Assembly (NCBI GenBank): GCA_028571685.1
Contig: CM053141.1
Location: 74,757,833 to 74,821,832, forward strand
Length of the DNA stretch: 64,000 nt
From: Heterohyrax brucei
Lineage: Eukaryota > Chordata > Mammalia > Hyracoidea > Procaviidae
Direction: 5' to 3'
Of this stretch, positions 1 through 11,999 are shown piece by piece. The translations under genes were made by a program, and so were the position numbers. Within the stretch, counting starts at the first letter, position 1; each line of letters opens with the position of its first letter. The notes under the pieces were generated by a model. The model ran no database searches. It was not told the origin of the DNA and saw only the letters and a list, made by a program, of their open reading frames with translations.

Positions 1-262
1 TATTGTTCCATTCAGATGAAACGTCAGAATAGGCAAATCTACAGTGACAAAGCAGATTAGGGAGAAAGAGCAAGCGGTTGGGTGTTGGGGATGAAACTAA
101 AGGGTATAGGCTTTCTTTTGGGAGTGGTAAAAAGATCGTATTATTGATTGTGGTGATGGTCACACAACTTTGTGAACACAGTGAAAACCATTGAATTATG
201 TTCTTCAAATCAGTGGACTATAGGGTGTATGAATTATATCTTAAAACGGTTAAAAAGAAAGA
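1..262 (+). repeat. L1 LINE 3' end (old L1M-type)
   Basis: The stretch from about 130 onward has the familiar 3' untranslated ending of old mammalian L1 elements: a 'gtgatggtcacacaactttgtgaa' type block, then 'aaaaccattgaatt' and 'tgtatgaattatatctta'. The 5' side is cut by the window edge. No coding capacity remains. Confidence 0.6.
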
Positions 263-1564
263 GATCATTATATCTCTATGAATTGTTAAGTTTTAAGAGA
301 AGCAAGTGCCTGTTACAGGAATTACAAACCAGAAGAGAAGTCTATATAGAACAATAATCAACATCAAAAGGGCCACAATCAAATTCTACCTGATGATATA
401 AAAGCTGAGTCCCAAGAAGGCACCAGAACTTACATTCTTGGGACATCGGTGATAACATTAACTACTTTCTAGTTCTGTAGTCTGAGTTTTCGCATGTGTT
501 AGTCTCCCCAGGTAGGTTGACTATTTCATCTGTGTTCCCCCTCCCCCTACCAGCTGCAAGCACAGAGCCTGCCACCCAGCTGAGGGTAACTCGTTCTACA
601 ACTGGGGAGGGAGCCAAATCCACTCTAGGGTTTCCTGTCTGGGCTGACCTGTGTCTTTTAATCATGACTTTGTCACCATTAGCTTCCTTTATGCAACAGG
701 ATTTCCCATGTTTTCATCTGCTGCCATACCCCATGGCCCAGGAGGGCAGAAGAGCAGGGCTGTGTCACTGTCTCTGGAACTAATTGAGAACAAGAAGGAG
801 CAGGGAGGCTGGTCTTAGTTCAAGGTCACCCAGGGGCAAGCACCTGGCTGATCAGGGATTAGCTTAGATGTTACTGTCCTGCTAAGCCCACAGAGCCAGA
901 TTGTTTATCTGTTTTTGAGACAGGTTTATAGCCCATTTCAGGTAGGGAGAAAAAAAAAAACCTATCTGAATCAACCTTTATCCTAGAACCAAAATAACTA
1001 TGGAAGGGAGTAGATTACATCTTCTACAGGAAAAAAACAACTGAACAATAAAGTTACCAAAAAAAAAAAATGCTTGTGATCTCAGATAACCTAAGACCCT
1101 CCAACACCTACATCCCTGAGATAAGGAAGATTATTAAGCCAGCCTCGATGTGCCTTTGAAGAGACTGTTCTTTTTAATATATTGTTCAATGTATTTATTC
1201 ATTTAGGCCATGACTCATTGTTTCTCTGAATTCTATTTTTAGTTGTTGCTTCTCTGTTGGATTTTTCCATATATCAGATGTTCAACTAATGTGTAAGGGA
1301 CCAGTGTCTACCTTGGGACTGAAAACTGACCAAGTAATTTCATTATTTATACATTGTAAATGGTTCTGCTAACAATGTCTTTCATCTTCCCTAAAATTTG
1401 TTCAGATAGAGAATTCACCCTAGAGAGAAAGTATATAATGAAATGCAAATTATTTTAAGTACGTCTATGTTAAAGTGTAATTCTGAGTCACCCAAGAGGA
1501 AGATGGTGGCTACCCACTGTTACGAACTGAATTGTGTTGTAAATTCTAAACCCTATACTTGTGA
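263..1564. other. Unassigned intergenic DNA
   Basis: I see no gene. There are two adenine runs, near 950 and 1,058, which may be tails of unrecognised retroposons. The short reading frames at 462-783 overlap on opposite strands and have no splice borders, so I treat them as chance. Confidence 0.5.
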
Positions 1565-2637
1565 ACTGACTATGCAAAAGGATTGGACTACATGGATCAT
1601 AACATATTATGGATAACACTGGGGAGATTGGGAATTCCAGAACAGTTAATTGTGCTCAGGAGGAACCTATATATAGATCAAGAGTCAGTTGTTTGAGCAG
1701 AGCGAAGGGATACTGGGTATTTAAAATCAGGAAAGGTACACATCAGGGTTGCATCCCTTCACTGTACCTATTCAATCGATATGCTTAGCAAATAATTCGA
1801 GCAGCTGGGCTATATGAAGAAGAATGTAGCATCAGGTTTGGAGGAAGAATCATTAACAGTCTACATTATGCAGATGATACAACCTTACTTGCTAAAAGAG
1901 GACTTGAAGCATTTACTCATGAAGATCAGTGACCACAGCCTTCAGTATGGATTACATCTCTACATAAAACAAAAATCCTCACAACCAGGTCAGTAAGTAA
2001 CATCATGATAAACAGGGAAAAGATTAAAGTTGTCAAGAATTTCATTTTACTTGAATCCACAATTGTCATTCATGCAGCAGACAAGAACCGAAACGAAAAC
2101 ATCACATTGACTAAATCTGCTGCAAAAGATCTCTTTCAAGTGTTTAAAAACAAAGTGTTTAAAAACACCTCGAAGGCTAAGGTGCACCTAACTCAACTCA
2201 CGGGGTTTTCAACTGCCTCATATGCATAGAAAAGTTGGACAGTGAATAAGGAAGACGAAAGAAGAATTGAAACATTTGAATTGTAGTATTGGAGAAGAAT
2301 ACTGACTAAACTATGGACTGCCAAAAGAATGAACAAATCTGTCTTGGAAGACATACAACCAGAATACTCCTTAGAAGCAAGGATGGCAAGACTAAGCCTC
2401 ACATACTTTGGACATTCTCAGAAGGAATCAGTCCCTGGAGAAAGACATCATATCTGGTAAGGTAGACGGTCAGTGAAAAGGAAGAAAACTCAATGATTCA
2501 GATTGAGACAGTGGCTGCAAAAATGGGCTCAAGCATCACAATGATTGTGAGAATGGTGCAGGACAGGGGCAGAGTTTTGTTGTTGTACTTAGGGTTACTA
2601 TGAGTTGGAACCAAATCAAAGGCACGTAACAACAACA
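1565..2637 (+). mobile_element. RTE-clade LINE, 3' part, degenerate
   Basis: This is the C-terminal part of an RTE reverse transcriptase with its 3' tail. The recognisable order is the motif block around 'ggattggactacatggatcataa', then the Tyr-Ala-Asp-Asp catalytic box at 1,867-1,878, then the conserved stretch 'aaatctgtcttggaagac', then the tail 'tatgagttggaaccaaatcaaaggca' with 'acaacaaca' repeats. The frame is broken several times, so it encodes no complete protein. Related copies in this window lie at 33,960-35,105 (same strand) and 19,970-24,060 (opposite strand). Confidence 0.85.
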
Positions 2638-2640
2638 TAC

Positions 2641-3190
2641 CTGTGAATATAACCCCATTTGGGAATACAGGTTTTTCTTTGTTAAGTTAATGATGAAGGA
2701 GCCTTCATGGCACAGTGGTTAAGCACTTGGCTATTAACCCCAAGATTGGCAGTTCTAGCCCACAAGCTGCTTTTTGGGAGACAGATTTGCTGGTCTGCTT
2801 CCATATTAATTTACAACATTGGAAAACTTATGGGGTAGCTGTACTCTGTGCTACATGGTTGCCATGAGTTGGAATTTACTTAGCAGCAGTGGATTTTGGA
2901 TTTTGGTTTATGCTTGTGTGTATAACCCCATTTGGGGATAGAGATTTTCTTTTTTATGTTAATGAGGCCATATCAATGTAGAGTGAGTCACTTTTGAGAA
3001 ATAAAAGATTAACAGAAGCTGAAAACAGAAGAGGATCTTTTCCCAGAGCTAACAGAGAAAGAATGTCTTCCCCTAGAGCCAGTAACCTAAATTTGGACTT
3101 CTAGCCTCCTAAACTGTGAGAATTTTTTTTTTTTAAACTATCCAGCTGTTGCATTTCTGTTACAGCAGCACTAAGGAACTGTGATACCTA
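2641..3190 (+). mobile_element. MaLR-like LTR, interrupted by an AfroSINE
   Basis: The right end reads 'catttctgttacagcagcactaaggaactgtgata', a typical end of mammalian MaLR long terminal repeats. It is preceded by 'aatttggacttctagcctcctaaactgtgag'. An AfroSINE splits it at about 2,690-2,911. A stretch of about 53 bp from the LTR occurs on both sides of the SINE, at 2,643-2,695 and 2,916-2,968. Confidence 0.6.
2690..2911 (+). mobile_element. AfroSINE, long form
   Basis: It begins with 'cttcatggcacagtggttaagc' (tRNA-derived box A-like part) and continues through the long-form middle section ('agacagatttgctggtctgcttcc'). It ends with 'gccatgagttggaatttacttagcagcagtgg'. Confidence 0.85.
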
Positions 3191-3599
3191 CCTATATGTT
3201 ATTGCATAATGCTTGAACATGATTTCTAATTCCTTTTTCCAGGAAGGAGTCTGATTAGAAAGAGGAGAGGAAAAAAAAATCAATTGATATAATGATACAG
3301 CTGAAGGGTGAGATTGTCAAAAGTTAGGAAGCCTTCAAAGAGAAGCAGTGACTTAGGAGAAGAGTGGAGGAGAATGGATTCAGAGAAGGGAGACCAGGAC
3401 CAAGAAAGCAGACTAGTGGGAATGTGAGCTGAGATAGAAGGTGTCTCAGCATACACAAATGGAAACGGGAACTCATTACGATGACAGACCATGTGGCTAC
3501 TGAGAAATCATTATTCATTTTTCTCAAATTTTTTTTCTGACTTTATAGCTGATTTATGCACATATGTATGAGTAAGTGCATAGAAAAGTTTTGGAGTGT
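3191..3599. other. Unassigned, purine-rich stretch
   Basis: Nothing is recognised. The + strand is rich in A and G between 3,240 and 3,470. The overlapping minus-strand frames at 3,280-3,527 have no splice or start context that supports them. Confidence 0.4.
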
Positions 3600-4345
3600 C
3601 ACATACCATCCTAGTCATCAGTGCTGCTATAACAGAAATGTCACAAGTGGACATCTTTAACAAAGAGAAACTTATTCTGTCACAGTGCAGTAGGCTGCAA
3701 GTCCAAATGCAGGGCTTTGGCTCCGGAGGAAGGCTTTCTACTTCCGTCTTCTCTGAAGGAAGGTCCTTGTGATGCTTTACTCTTACCTTGGTCTGGGAGC
3801 ATTTCAGCACAGAAACTTCGTGTCCAAAGGATGTGCTCTGCTCCCAGCGCTGCTTTCTTGGTGGTACGGGGTCCCTGTGTCTTTCTTTTAGCTTATCTCT
3901 TTTACATCTCAGAAGAAAAAAATTGAGGAAAATGAATAATGAAAGCAGACTAAACTATGGACTGCCAAAAGAATGAACAAATCTGTCTTGGAAGACATAC
4001 AACCAGAATACTCCTTAGAAGCAAGGATGGCAAGACTAAGCCTCACATACTTCGGACATTCTCAGAAGGGATCAGTCCCTGGAGAAAGACATCATACCTG
4101 GTTTCTTGGTAGCCCCATGATCCATCATCATGATCAGGCACCATCTCCACTGGACACTAACGATTCTTGTAGACCTTATCAATATGACTCTCACTAATCA
4201 CTCTTATTGAATCACAGTGATAGAATTTACATAGGAAAATCCCATCAAATGACAAAATGGCTGAGTATCATACAATAAGGGAAACTGTGGGCCAGCCAAA
4301 TAGAGACACACATTTTGGGGGGTACATAATTTGATCTACAACACA
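3600..4345 (-). mobile_element. MaLR-like LTR, reverse orientation
   Basis: It starts with 'cagtgctgctataacagaaatgtcaca', the reverse complement of the MaLR end. It is followed by 'aacaaagagaaacttattctgtcacag', the reverse complement of the AATAAA region. It is broken at 3,950-4,102 by a block of RTE sequence. The two frames at 3,717-4,197 are accidental reading through these repeats. Confidence 0.65.
3950..4102 (+). repeat. 153-bp copy of RTE sequence from 2,306-2,458
   Basis: It matches 2,306-2,458 over 153 bases with no gaps, and I count three differences. It shares with that copy several bases that differ from the other RTE copies in the window. This points to local duplication of one element rather than two separate insertions. 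It sits inside a reverse LTR at 3,600-4,345. Confidence 0.85.
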
Positions 4346-5079
4346 TATGAATCTGATAACTAGTTTTGGAGAAGAAAAGTCAGATTGGGTTGGAGAAAGC
4401 AAAATGATTATCTTTTACTTGAAATATCTTTGGGTTGTTTGATTTTTTTAAATAGCAAAAATATATTCATTTATTCCTACATAATAAAGAAAAATAAATA
4501 AAAGACAAAAGGCTGAGGGTATAAGACTATATGTTGATTGTTAAAAAATAAAATTAGAATGGGATAAACAGAAGAATATTAAAGCCCACTATAAATCCTA
4601 CCACCTAGAAATAACTGTCTGGGGGACGTGTCTGACTGAAACCCAAAGTGATGGATTTGGAGCCCAGGCATAAAAAGTCTCCTCTGCCAGAGAGCCAGCA
4701 ACACACTGAAAGGCATGGGGACAAGAAGCCTAACCCAGGAATTAAGCTAAGGCCTGAGCAGATCAAGTCAGAGAAGAGCAGGCAGCTGGTCAGGCAGTGG
4801 GGTTGGAGCCAAAGACCTGTGAGTGGATAGAGAGGGCAGACCAGCAAGAAAGGTTTTCAGGCTCAGGGTCAGACAGTTCATGCTTAGTCCTGATTTTTTT
4901 CTGTGCCCACAGATGATAAATGTCTCCCACGAGAGCCTAAAGGTTATAGGTGGACCTTGCGTGACTTGGAGCAGGCATTACATTCAGAGTTAAGCTAACA
5001 CACAGAACACTCATGAGGTGGGGTGGGGGCTTCCGAGGTCAGTCTTAGAAGGGGGTGCTTGATTGAAATAAGAGTGTCA
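4346..5079. other. Unassigned intergenic DNA
   Basis: The left half is AT-rich, with A-runs near 4,480-4,550. The right half has higher GC. Short frames at 4,605-4,847 face each other on opposite strands and are not supported as genes. Confidence 0.4.
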
Positions 5080-5500
5080 TGGATTGCATTGTGATCCCCG
5101 AAAAATGTATGCATTGATTTGACTCGGCTATGAGTCTGAATATGGTGTGATTCCTCCCATGTGTTGTGAGTTCTGTCTCTGGGATGAGGGAGAACGGGCA
5201 GCAGTTGTGCTGGTGAGGCAGGACTCAAGCTGCCAGCTTGCGGGATATAACGGAGAGAAGTGAGCAGAGGAAGCTGGGAAACTCATACCACCAAGAAGCA
5301 GCACCGACGGCAGAACATGTCCTTTGGATCTGAGGTTCCTGTGCCGAGATACTCTTGTTGAATTTGGACTCAGCCTGCTGGGCTGTGATAATTTTCTCCT
5401 GTTGAATGGACTTGTAACTCATGAATGGATTTGTGGCTTACTGGACAGTAAGAATAAAATGTCTCTTCATGAAGGCTTCCACTCGTGGTTTTTTCTGTTA
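5080..5500 (+). mobile_element. MaLR-like LTR
   Basis: It runs from 'gtcatggattgcattgtgatccccgaaaaatg' (start of many MaLR LTRs) to 'agtaagaataaaatgtctcttcatgaagg', which carries the AATAAA polyadenylation signal near 5,453. A second member of the same layout is at 39,160-39,655. Confidence 0.65.
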
Positions 5501-5569
5501 GAGCAGTATCAGGTGGCTGAAACCAAGAGTGACTGAGAAAGCACCTGAAGGGAGTCAGTGGGGACGCTA

Positions 5570-5720
5570 GTGTTGTTGGGACATTCTTTGTTGTGAAGAC
5601 TGCCTGTGCATTGCAAAGCACCACTGACCTTCTTTCACTGAAGACATAGCAGTCTTAGTAATGGGGCAAACAACACCACTCTCCTTCCAAATGGCCTGTG
5701 GCCACAGTGCAAACCCTGTT
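5570..5720. mobile_element. MER5-like hAT DNA transposon fragment
   Basis: The block 'acattctttgttgtgaagactgcctgtgcattgcaaagcaccactgacc' resembles the core of the non-autonomous MER5 hAT elements ('ttctttgttgtg...ctgtcctgtgcattg'). It is short and diverged, and no terminal repeats were seen. Confidence 0.5.
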
Positions 5721-6244
5721 TACAAAGCACTGGATCTAACACCCCACCCAGAGGAGCAGTTGGAGGCTGTACCCTGAGATAGAGACAATCTCCAAATCAT
5801 CACCTGCTGTAAGGAAGCTTAATTGTGGCTACAAACTGACCTGTATGCCTGGGCCGCGGGGTTCAATGTGAGCTGGAGGAGCTCTGGGTAACAACAGAAA
5901 TATGCGAAAGGCATGTGCCAAGAGATGTCTCCCACTTTAACCTCTGATGGAGAGAGCTAAGAAACCGTCACTCTGCACAGAGGTAGGGACCACATGGGGA
6001 TAGCCTGATAATGATATAGTAACATCACCTTTGTGGTCCCTGAAGGGCAACAGTCAAGAAACAAGACATCCCATCAGCTCTCTCGCATATGAAAATCATA
6101 GATTTCACACGTATTTTAAGGAAGAAGAGAATATTAGTTGCTGCATCTGCTGTGAACACTTTACATAAATATTCTCTTAACCTATTACAGTGCTAAACAC
6201 TTCCTGGGATAGAGCCTGTCACATCAATAAGATGTTAACTGTGT
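5721..6244. other. Unassigned intergenic DNA
   Basis: I see no gene or recognisable repeat here. Confidence 0.4.
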
Positions 6245-6775
6245 GTTTCAGTCAGCTAGGGCTGCTCTAACAGAAATACCACAGCGTGGATGGCTTTAAC
6301 AAAGGAAGGTTTATTCTTACACAGTCCGGTAGGCTACAAGTCCAAATTCAGGACATCTGCCCCAGGGGAAGTCTTTCCCCTTGTTAACTCTGGAGGAAAG
6401 TCTGGTATAGCATCAGTCTTTGTCCAGGGAGCATCTTGGATCAGGAACCTCAGGTTTGAAGGGTGGGCTCTTCTCCTGGTGCTGCTTTCTTGATGGTGTG
6501 AGGTTCCCAATTCTCTGCTTGCTTCTCTTTCTTTTTATCTCTTGTAGGATGCAAGGATTAAGGGTGGGGCAAGCCACACTCCAGGGAAACTCCCTTGATA
6601 GTGGAGCAGGGAGGCGATCTCCTGAAGGGATTTACAGTCTCACCCTAATGCTTTAACATAAAGCACAGCAAAATCACAAAATGGAGGATAGTTTTAGAAT
6701 ACAGGGAATCATGGCCCAGCCACAGGCTGCACCCATTTCTGGGGGGGACACAATTCGATCCATGACACTGTGTCT
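6245..6775 (-). mobile_element. MaLR-like LTR, reverse orientation
   Basis: It opens with 'cagtcagctagggctgctctaacagaaataccacag' and contains 'ttaacaaaggaaggtttattcttacacag'. It closes with 'gggacacaattcgatccatgacac', the reverse of the LTR start. The layout matches 3,600-4,345. Plus-strand frames at 6,290-6,656 fall inside it. Confidence 0.65.
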
Positions 6776-9239
6776 CAGGATCTCCCCATGTGTAACCACC
6801 TGGATGGAGAAGAAAACTTACTTATTTATGTCTTATATAGTTAATAATCATCCTATAAACCTTGGTTGTATTTTTCGGGTCGTATCTCTAGGCTTTTCCA
6901 TAGCTGGACGATGATGCAGTTTTTGCCACCTTCAGTCAAGGAATCAATTTCTCATTGTAATTGTCAAAACGTATTGCCTTTCTGGCTTTGCTGGAATTCA
7001 TTTTCACTAGCAACTTAATTGCTTGGAAATGTTTTATTTCCCTTTAATGCTGACCTATCCCAAACTGCTCAAAGGGCAAATACTGAGCTGAAAATATTTC
7101 TTTAAAAAATTGTGAGACAGAAATCAATTAATAGCCTAACGTGGCAGATGGCAGATTCAGGGCTTTGAAAGAACCAATAGATTCTCCAGTCTTGTACATG
7201 GAGAGTTCTAATCTGATTGGAAAGGAGTCCCACATCTGCAACCTCTTCTGGGAGAAACTGAGGTAAGTCAGTAAGGGTGTCTAAGAAACTCTGTTTCCTC
7301 CATTCCTTATCGGCTGGTGGATCCCCATCACCTCTGGATGCAGACATATCATCAGCTCAGAGACAAATGATAAAAGCAGCAACAGCAGCAGGAAAATCCA
7401 CAAACATTCTTCAGCGTCTACGCTGTACTGTGCATTACGCCCAACACTTTATAGGCATTGTCTCATCTGATCTGGTTACCAACCACTTTCTAGGCGAGTA
7501 AACTGAGACGCCACCTGAAAAGTAGTAGATCATTGACTCACTGAGGTCTCTAGAAGCCTAGCTTCCCTTCTCTGAAAGAATGAAAGATGTATAAGAACCT
7601 TGGTTCAGTTTCTGGCTATGGGAAAATCAAGGCAAGAGAACGTCCCCAGCCTCATGGCAGAATCCCAGGACCCGTAGGAAGAGGCCTGGGTTAAACACAG
7701 GGTTTGGTCAGATTCTGATACTCTGGACCCCCCAGTGTGATTCCAAACACTCATTTTTCCAACCGTCTCTCACTGGCCAGCTTGCAGCAATTTTTGCTGT
7801 TGATGTGATTGAGGGTCATGTAAACCCTCTGAAATCAACAAGAAAGAATTGAGCCCTTGGCCTTGTCCCTTCTTTCCATTGCTTATTCAGCATCTTCTCC
7901 CTGATGGCTGGGAGCAGCTGGGGTTAGTGAGCTGGAACCCAAGCAGATCAATAGCACGAGTGTGTGAGGATGTTGTTAGCAGACGACTAGCGTGCGTGGC
8001 AGACATGGCCAGCGTGTCAGTTGTGCTGTAGGGGTTAAGTAGACCTGTCTAGTGTCAGGAGAGTCATCTTACCAGGACACAGGGCATTTTTCCACCTCAC
8101 TCAGCCAATGCATCTTCAAAGAAGGTGAACCAGCCAAGCCAAGCCAAGTGCCGTCATTGGGAATAAGGTTTTATATATAGTATTTTCATGAATACTTGAA
8201 AATACAATCTATATGCATCTTTCAGTAATGTGTCTTCCAATCACATTATTTGCAAAAAGCAAATGAAAAACAGTAATTGAGTGTAGTTTTCATTGTGCTA
8301 TGGAAACTGCCAAATTCTTAGGCAAAATGAAAATTATATAATACGCTAATATATCATTTAACACTATGCAACACTTGGTTCAGTTTTGAGTTTTGTTGTT
8401 TTTTGCTCATCTCTTCTTAAATGAAACCATGCCCTGGTTGCAATTAATAATGACAAATGACTTAAGGCAACATTGCATTCCCCTTTTTGATGCTGCTTCG
8501 GGAGGACCCTTCAGTGGTGGCACGTGGAGGCAGAAGTCATATCATGTACCCCATTGTCTCTCCAGACAGTGTCCCCTCACTCCATATTGTGTTGGGAGGC
8601 ATGGCTCTTTGCTCAAGCATAAAATTTTCTGTGGTTCTTTAAGAGCCATGAGAAAAACCAGGAGACATGCTCAGTAAAGTATATGGAGAAAGGAGAATGA
8701 ATACTTTTTTTTTTCCTGCTAGAAAATCTTTAAGAATATCCTCCTCCAAATTAGAGCTATGTCACCAAATTTGTTAGCTGAGGTCATTCATGCAGAAAAT
8801 AAGAGCTACCTTCTTGGCTGTAGATTCTGTCTCCCCTAAGGAGACATTACATTTTCAAGACAACTCTGGTGCAAATGCAAGTACACCCAGAGAGACATTT
8901 TGTCAGCTGTCTAGCCACTCGGATAAAACTTCCCTGCTTGTCATTTTTCTCATCTACATTTCTAGCAGGAAAAGAAGAATCCTAAGTTCCTGTTGCCAAA
9001 GGCAGCCCTAGGCCCTGGAAGAGAGTGCCATAAAGGGATAAAAATCCTTTCAAAGCCAACAAATAACGATTGAACCCAACAATTTGGGAAGATGAAAACA
9101 TCTGGCTACCCCAGGACTAAATCTCTTTTGTTCAACACCCCCAATAAGCCAGAAAGCCAGAGCTGGGCTAGCGTGTAAGAGCAAACAAATCAAAACAGTG
9201 GCTATTGATTCAGCCTCATGGTAAACACCCATGCTCTAG
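6776..9239. other. Unassigned intergenic DNA with one MIR fragment
   Basis: A degenerate MIR-like piece lies at about 7,400-7,530 ('actttataggcattgtctcatctgatct...gcgagtaaactgagac'). The rest is not recognised. Short frames at 7,102-8,677 and 8,790-9,011 have no start, splice or family support. Confidence 0.4.
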
Positions 9240-9800
9240 AGCAGAATTGCCCCCTAAGGTTTTCAAGACTGTGACCTTTCGGAAGCAGGTCCCCAGGCCT
9301 TTCTTTGGAGGTGCCTCTGGGTGGGTTTGAACTACCAACCTTTCAGTCAGTAGTCCAGCATTTGCCCCAGCAAATGCCTGTGGTCTTCAAGTTGTTTCTG
9401 ACTCATAGAGACCTTATAGGACAGAGCAGAACTGTTTCATGGGGTTTTCAAGGCTGTAATCATCTTTGCAGTAGCAGACTGCCACATCATTCTCCCTCGG
9501 GGCAGCTGGTGGGTTTGACCTGCTGACCTTGGGGTTAGCAGCTAAGCATGCAGATACTGCACTGTCAAGGCTCCTCGTGTACAGACCCTGGCTCTTCCAA
9601 TGTGGCCACAAATCTGAACTCCAGGCTGAGCTTCTTAATGAAACCCATTGCCGTCAAGTTGATTCCAACTCATAGCAACCCCACAGGACATAGCAGAGCT
9701 GACCCATAGGATTTCCAGGGAGCTCCTAGTGGATTCAAGCTGCTGCCCTTTTGGTTAATAGCTGAACTCCTAACCACTACACCACTAGGCTTTTCACTTA
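9240..9800 (-). mobile_element. Cluster of three AfroSINE copies, reverse orientation
   Basis: Three reverse copies adjoin. The first, at about 9,240-9,372, keeps only 'ggtgcctctgggtgggtttgaactaccaacctttc'. The second spans about 9,376-9,585. The third, at about 9,635-9,800, starts 'aaacccattgccgtcaagttgattccaactcatagcaacc' and is a short form. They point to repeated insertion at one place. Confidence 0.85.
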
Positions 9801-11629
9801 ATGTGAAGTGCTGTGTAAAGCCGGACGGCTAATGTATCCCTATGCAGTGCTGCTGGAGGTGGGCAGAACTAAAGTGAGTGTGAGAGATTTCTTAATGCAG
9901 CAGTTACCTTTCAGGGGCAGCGTTCGAATGGAGGCAGAGCAAGATCTGTTTATTTTGTTAAGTTGGACTTCTGCTGTGTTCGTTTAAAATAGCTCCTTAA
10001 ATAAACCACAAAACCCTTTGGCCCAGTGCCGTCGAGCTGGCCCTTTAGACACATCTGAACTATGGCTACCCACATAAATGTCTGGGGGCAATAACAACAC
10101 AGACTGTAACATGCTTCTAAAGTCTTTCACAAATCCATGCAGAAGTCCTCAGTACACAATGAAAGGCTTATTCAAATAAGACATTATTATTCTCTGTATT
10201 GCACAAAAAGGTCTATTAGAGGAGAGCATTAGGTATAACCTTGTTGGAAAGATTGGGGTTAGAAGGAATTCTGTAACAGACTAACAAAAAAAAAAAAAAA
10301 ACCCACCACCGCTGAGCAGATGCTGACTCACAGGGAACAGACTAGTCCAGCAGAAAAAGATCTCCATCTAGGTGATCCCACCTTGATTTGGATTTTTCTA
10401 GATAATTTAGCCAGTCTAGGCAATCTACTCATTTGTGAGCTGGTTTGCCTGCCTTTGTGGCCTGGGTGCTCAGAGCTTTGTAATGATGTACTGCTCCACG
10501 TGCTCTGTTTCTCTGTGTTCCAGGCTTGGTCTTTTGTGCTGGACATCAATCACAGCAGCTCTAGGAGACGGGGAGTGCTCAAGCACACAGTAGCTGTGAA
10601 AAGAGCTGGGGATATTAAAATTTCTGCCAGGCTGTTGTGTTGTTTCTAGTCTCCATTGATTCAGCTCTGACTCACGGTGACCTTGTGTATCACAGAATGA
10701 AGCATTGCCTGATCTTGCACCACCAGGCTGTCTCAGAAGGCCTTTATGAAGTCCAAACAGAACCTTCTCTCTTTCCGGTCCAGTGATTTGTTTGCATGTG
10801 GGCAAGGATGGGAAAGCCATCCCATTCCTGGTCACTGCATACAGGCTCCACTGGCTTATGAACCTGCCACCTTTCAGGGCTTATTAGAACTCTTCCCCGG
10901 GGAGGAATCTTGAGGTCCATAAAACTGCTTGCAGCAGTCTCCAGCCTTAAAGTGCCTTTTAAGAAATTATTTGACTCAACTATATCCATGTTCTCATCAG
11001 AGTTAATATGGGACCCTAAATAATTTCCAGGACCAGCGCTCACTACCATAGCTGTGGAACACCACAAAGACAGCTTCTGTCTCAGACAAGAAAATACCAA
11101 GGCACATGAAGGAAGGGAAGCAAGTCATAAAATCACATAAAAATGCGATGCATTTGTTTGGCTTTATGTGTTTTCCTGTAGTCGTTTCTTCATCAAGATG
11201 ATTTATTCACGTGATTTTCATTGAACATAATAGATTCTTTAGCCTGTCTTAGCCTTCACCTGACCTTGGGTTTTACGGTATGATAACTGTGTCAATTACA
11301 GTTGTATTGGCTATAAATCAACTCTGGAATAACCTGGATGACAGTGTGGCAGGGAGCTACAGATAAATAAGAGGGCTCCTGATATTAATGTTGGGCTGGG
11401 AGCTGGTTCACAGGCGTTATGGCCTACCAGTGGTAGCATCCTTCCCAAGAATCAGTAGACAGGGAAGAGACCAGCACAGTCATCCTATTATCAGTTTTTC
11501 CTTGTGATTTCCAGCCCTGGACTTGCAAAAACAAAATGTGCTCGCATCCCAGATCTAAACTGGGCTTCTCCTAAGACAAGACTGCTTTGCATTTTGCTTT
11601 TTTCATACTTTTCCCGTAATAATAACAAA
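9801..11629. other. Mostly unassigned; short RTE-related piece
   Basis: A reverse RTE-tail-like piece lies at about 10,640-10,735 ('ttgattcagctctgactcacggtgacctt...gaatgaagcattgcc'). An A-run sits at 10,286-10,302. Two overlapping minus-strand frames of 121 and 118 codons occupy 10,470-11,100; I do not recognise their translations. The frames partly cover the RTE-like piece, so I do not call them genes. Confidence 0.4.
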
Positions 11630-11985
11630 AATAATGTTGTTGTTAGGTACCTTCAAGTTGATTCTGATTCACAGGAACCTTATGTACAATAGAACAAACT
11701 GTTGCCATGTCTTATGTTGTCTTCACAATAGGTATGTTTGAGGCCATTGTTGCAGCTCTGTGTCTATCCATCTCAACAAGAGGTTCCTCTTTTTTACTGA
11801 TCCTCAGCTTTAACAAGCATACTATCCCTCTCTGGGGATTGGTCCCGCCTGACAGCATATCCGAAACAAGCGGCATGAAGTTTCACCATTCTCACTTCTA
11901 AGGAGCATTCTGGCTGTATTTATTCCAAGACAGATTTGTTCATTCTTCTGGCAGATATTGGTATATTCAATATTCTTCATCAACA
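11630..11985 (-). mobile_element. RTE 3' tail, reverse orientation
   Basis: It reads 'gttgttgttaggtaccttcaagttgattctgattcacaggaacc' (reverse of the RTE tail). It then runs through the reverse of the late reverse-transcriptase region, ending near 'gcattctggctgtatttattccaagacagatttgttcattcttctggcag'. It matches 20,240-20,300 in the larger reverse RTE. Confidence 0.8.
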
Positions 11986-11999
11986 CTATAATTCAAAGG

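Noticed and set aside
1814-2229. Short + frames as host genes
   Set aside because: They are pieces of the degenerate RTE reverse transcriptase.
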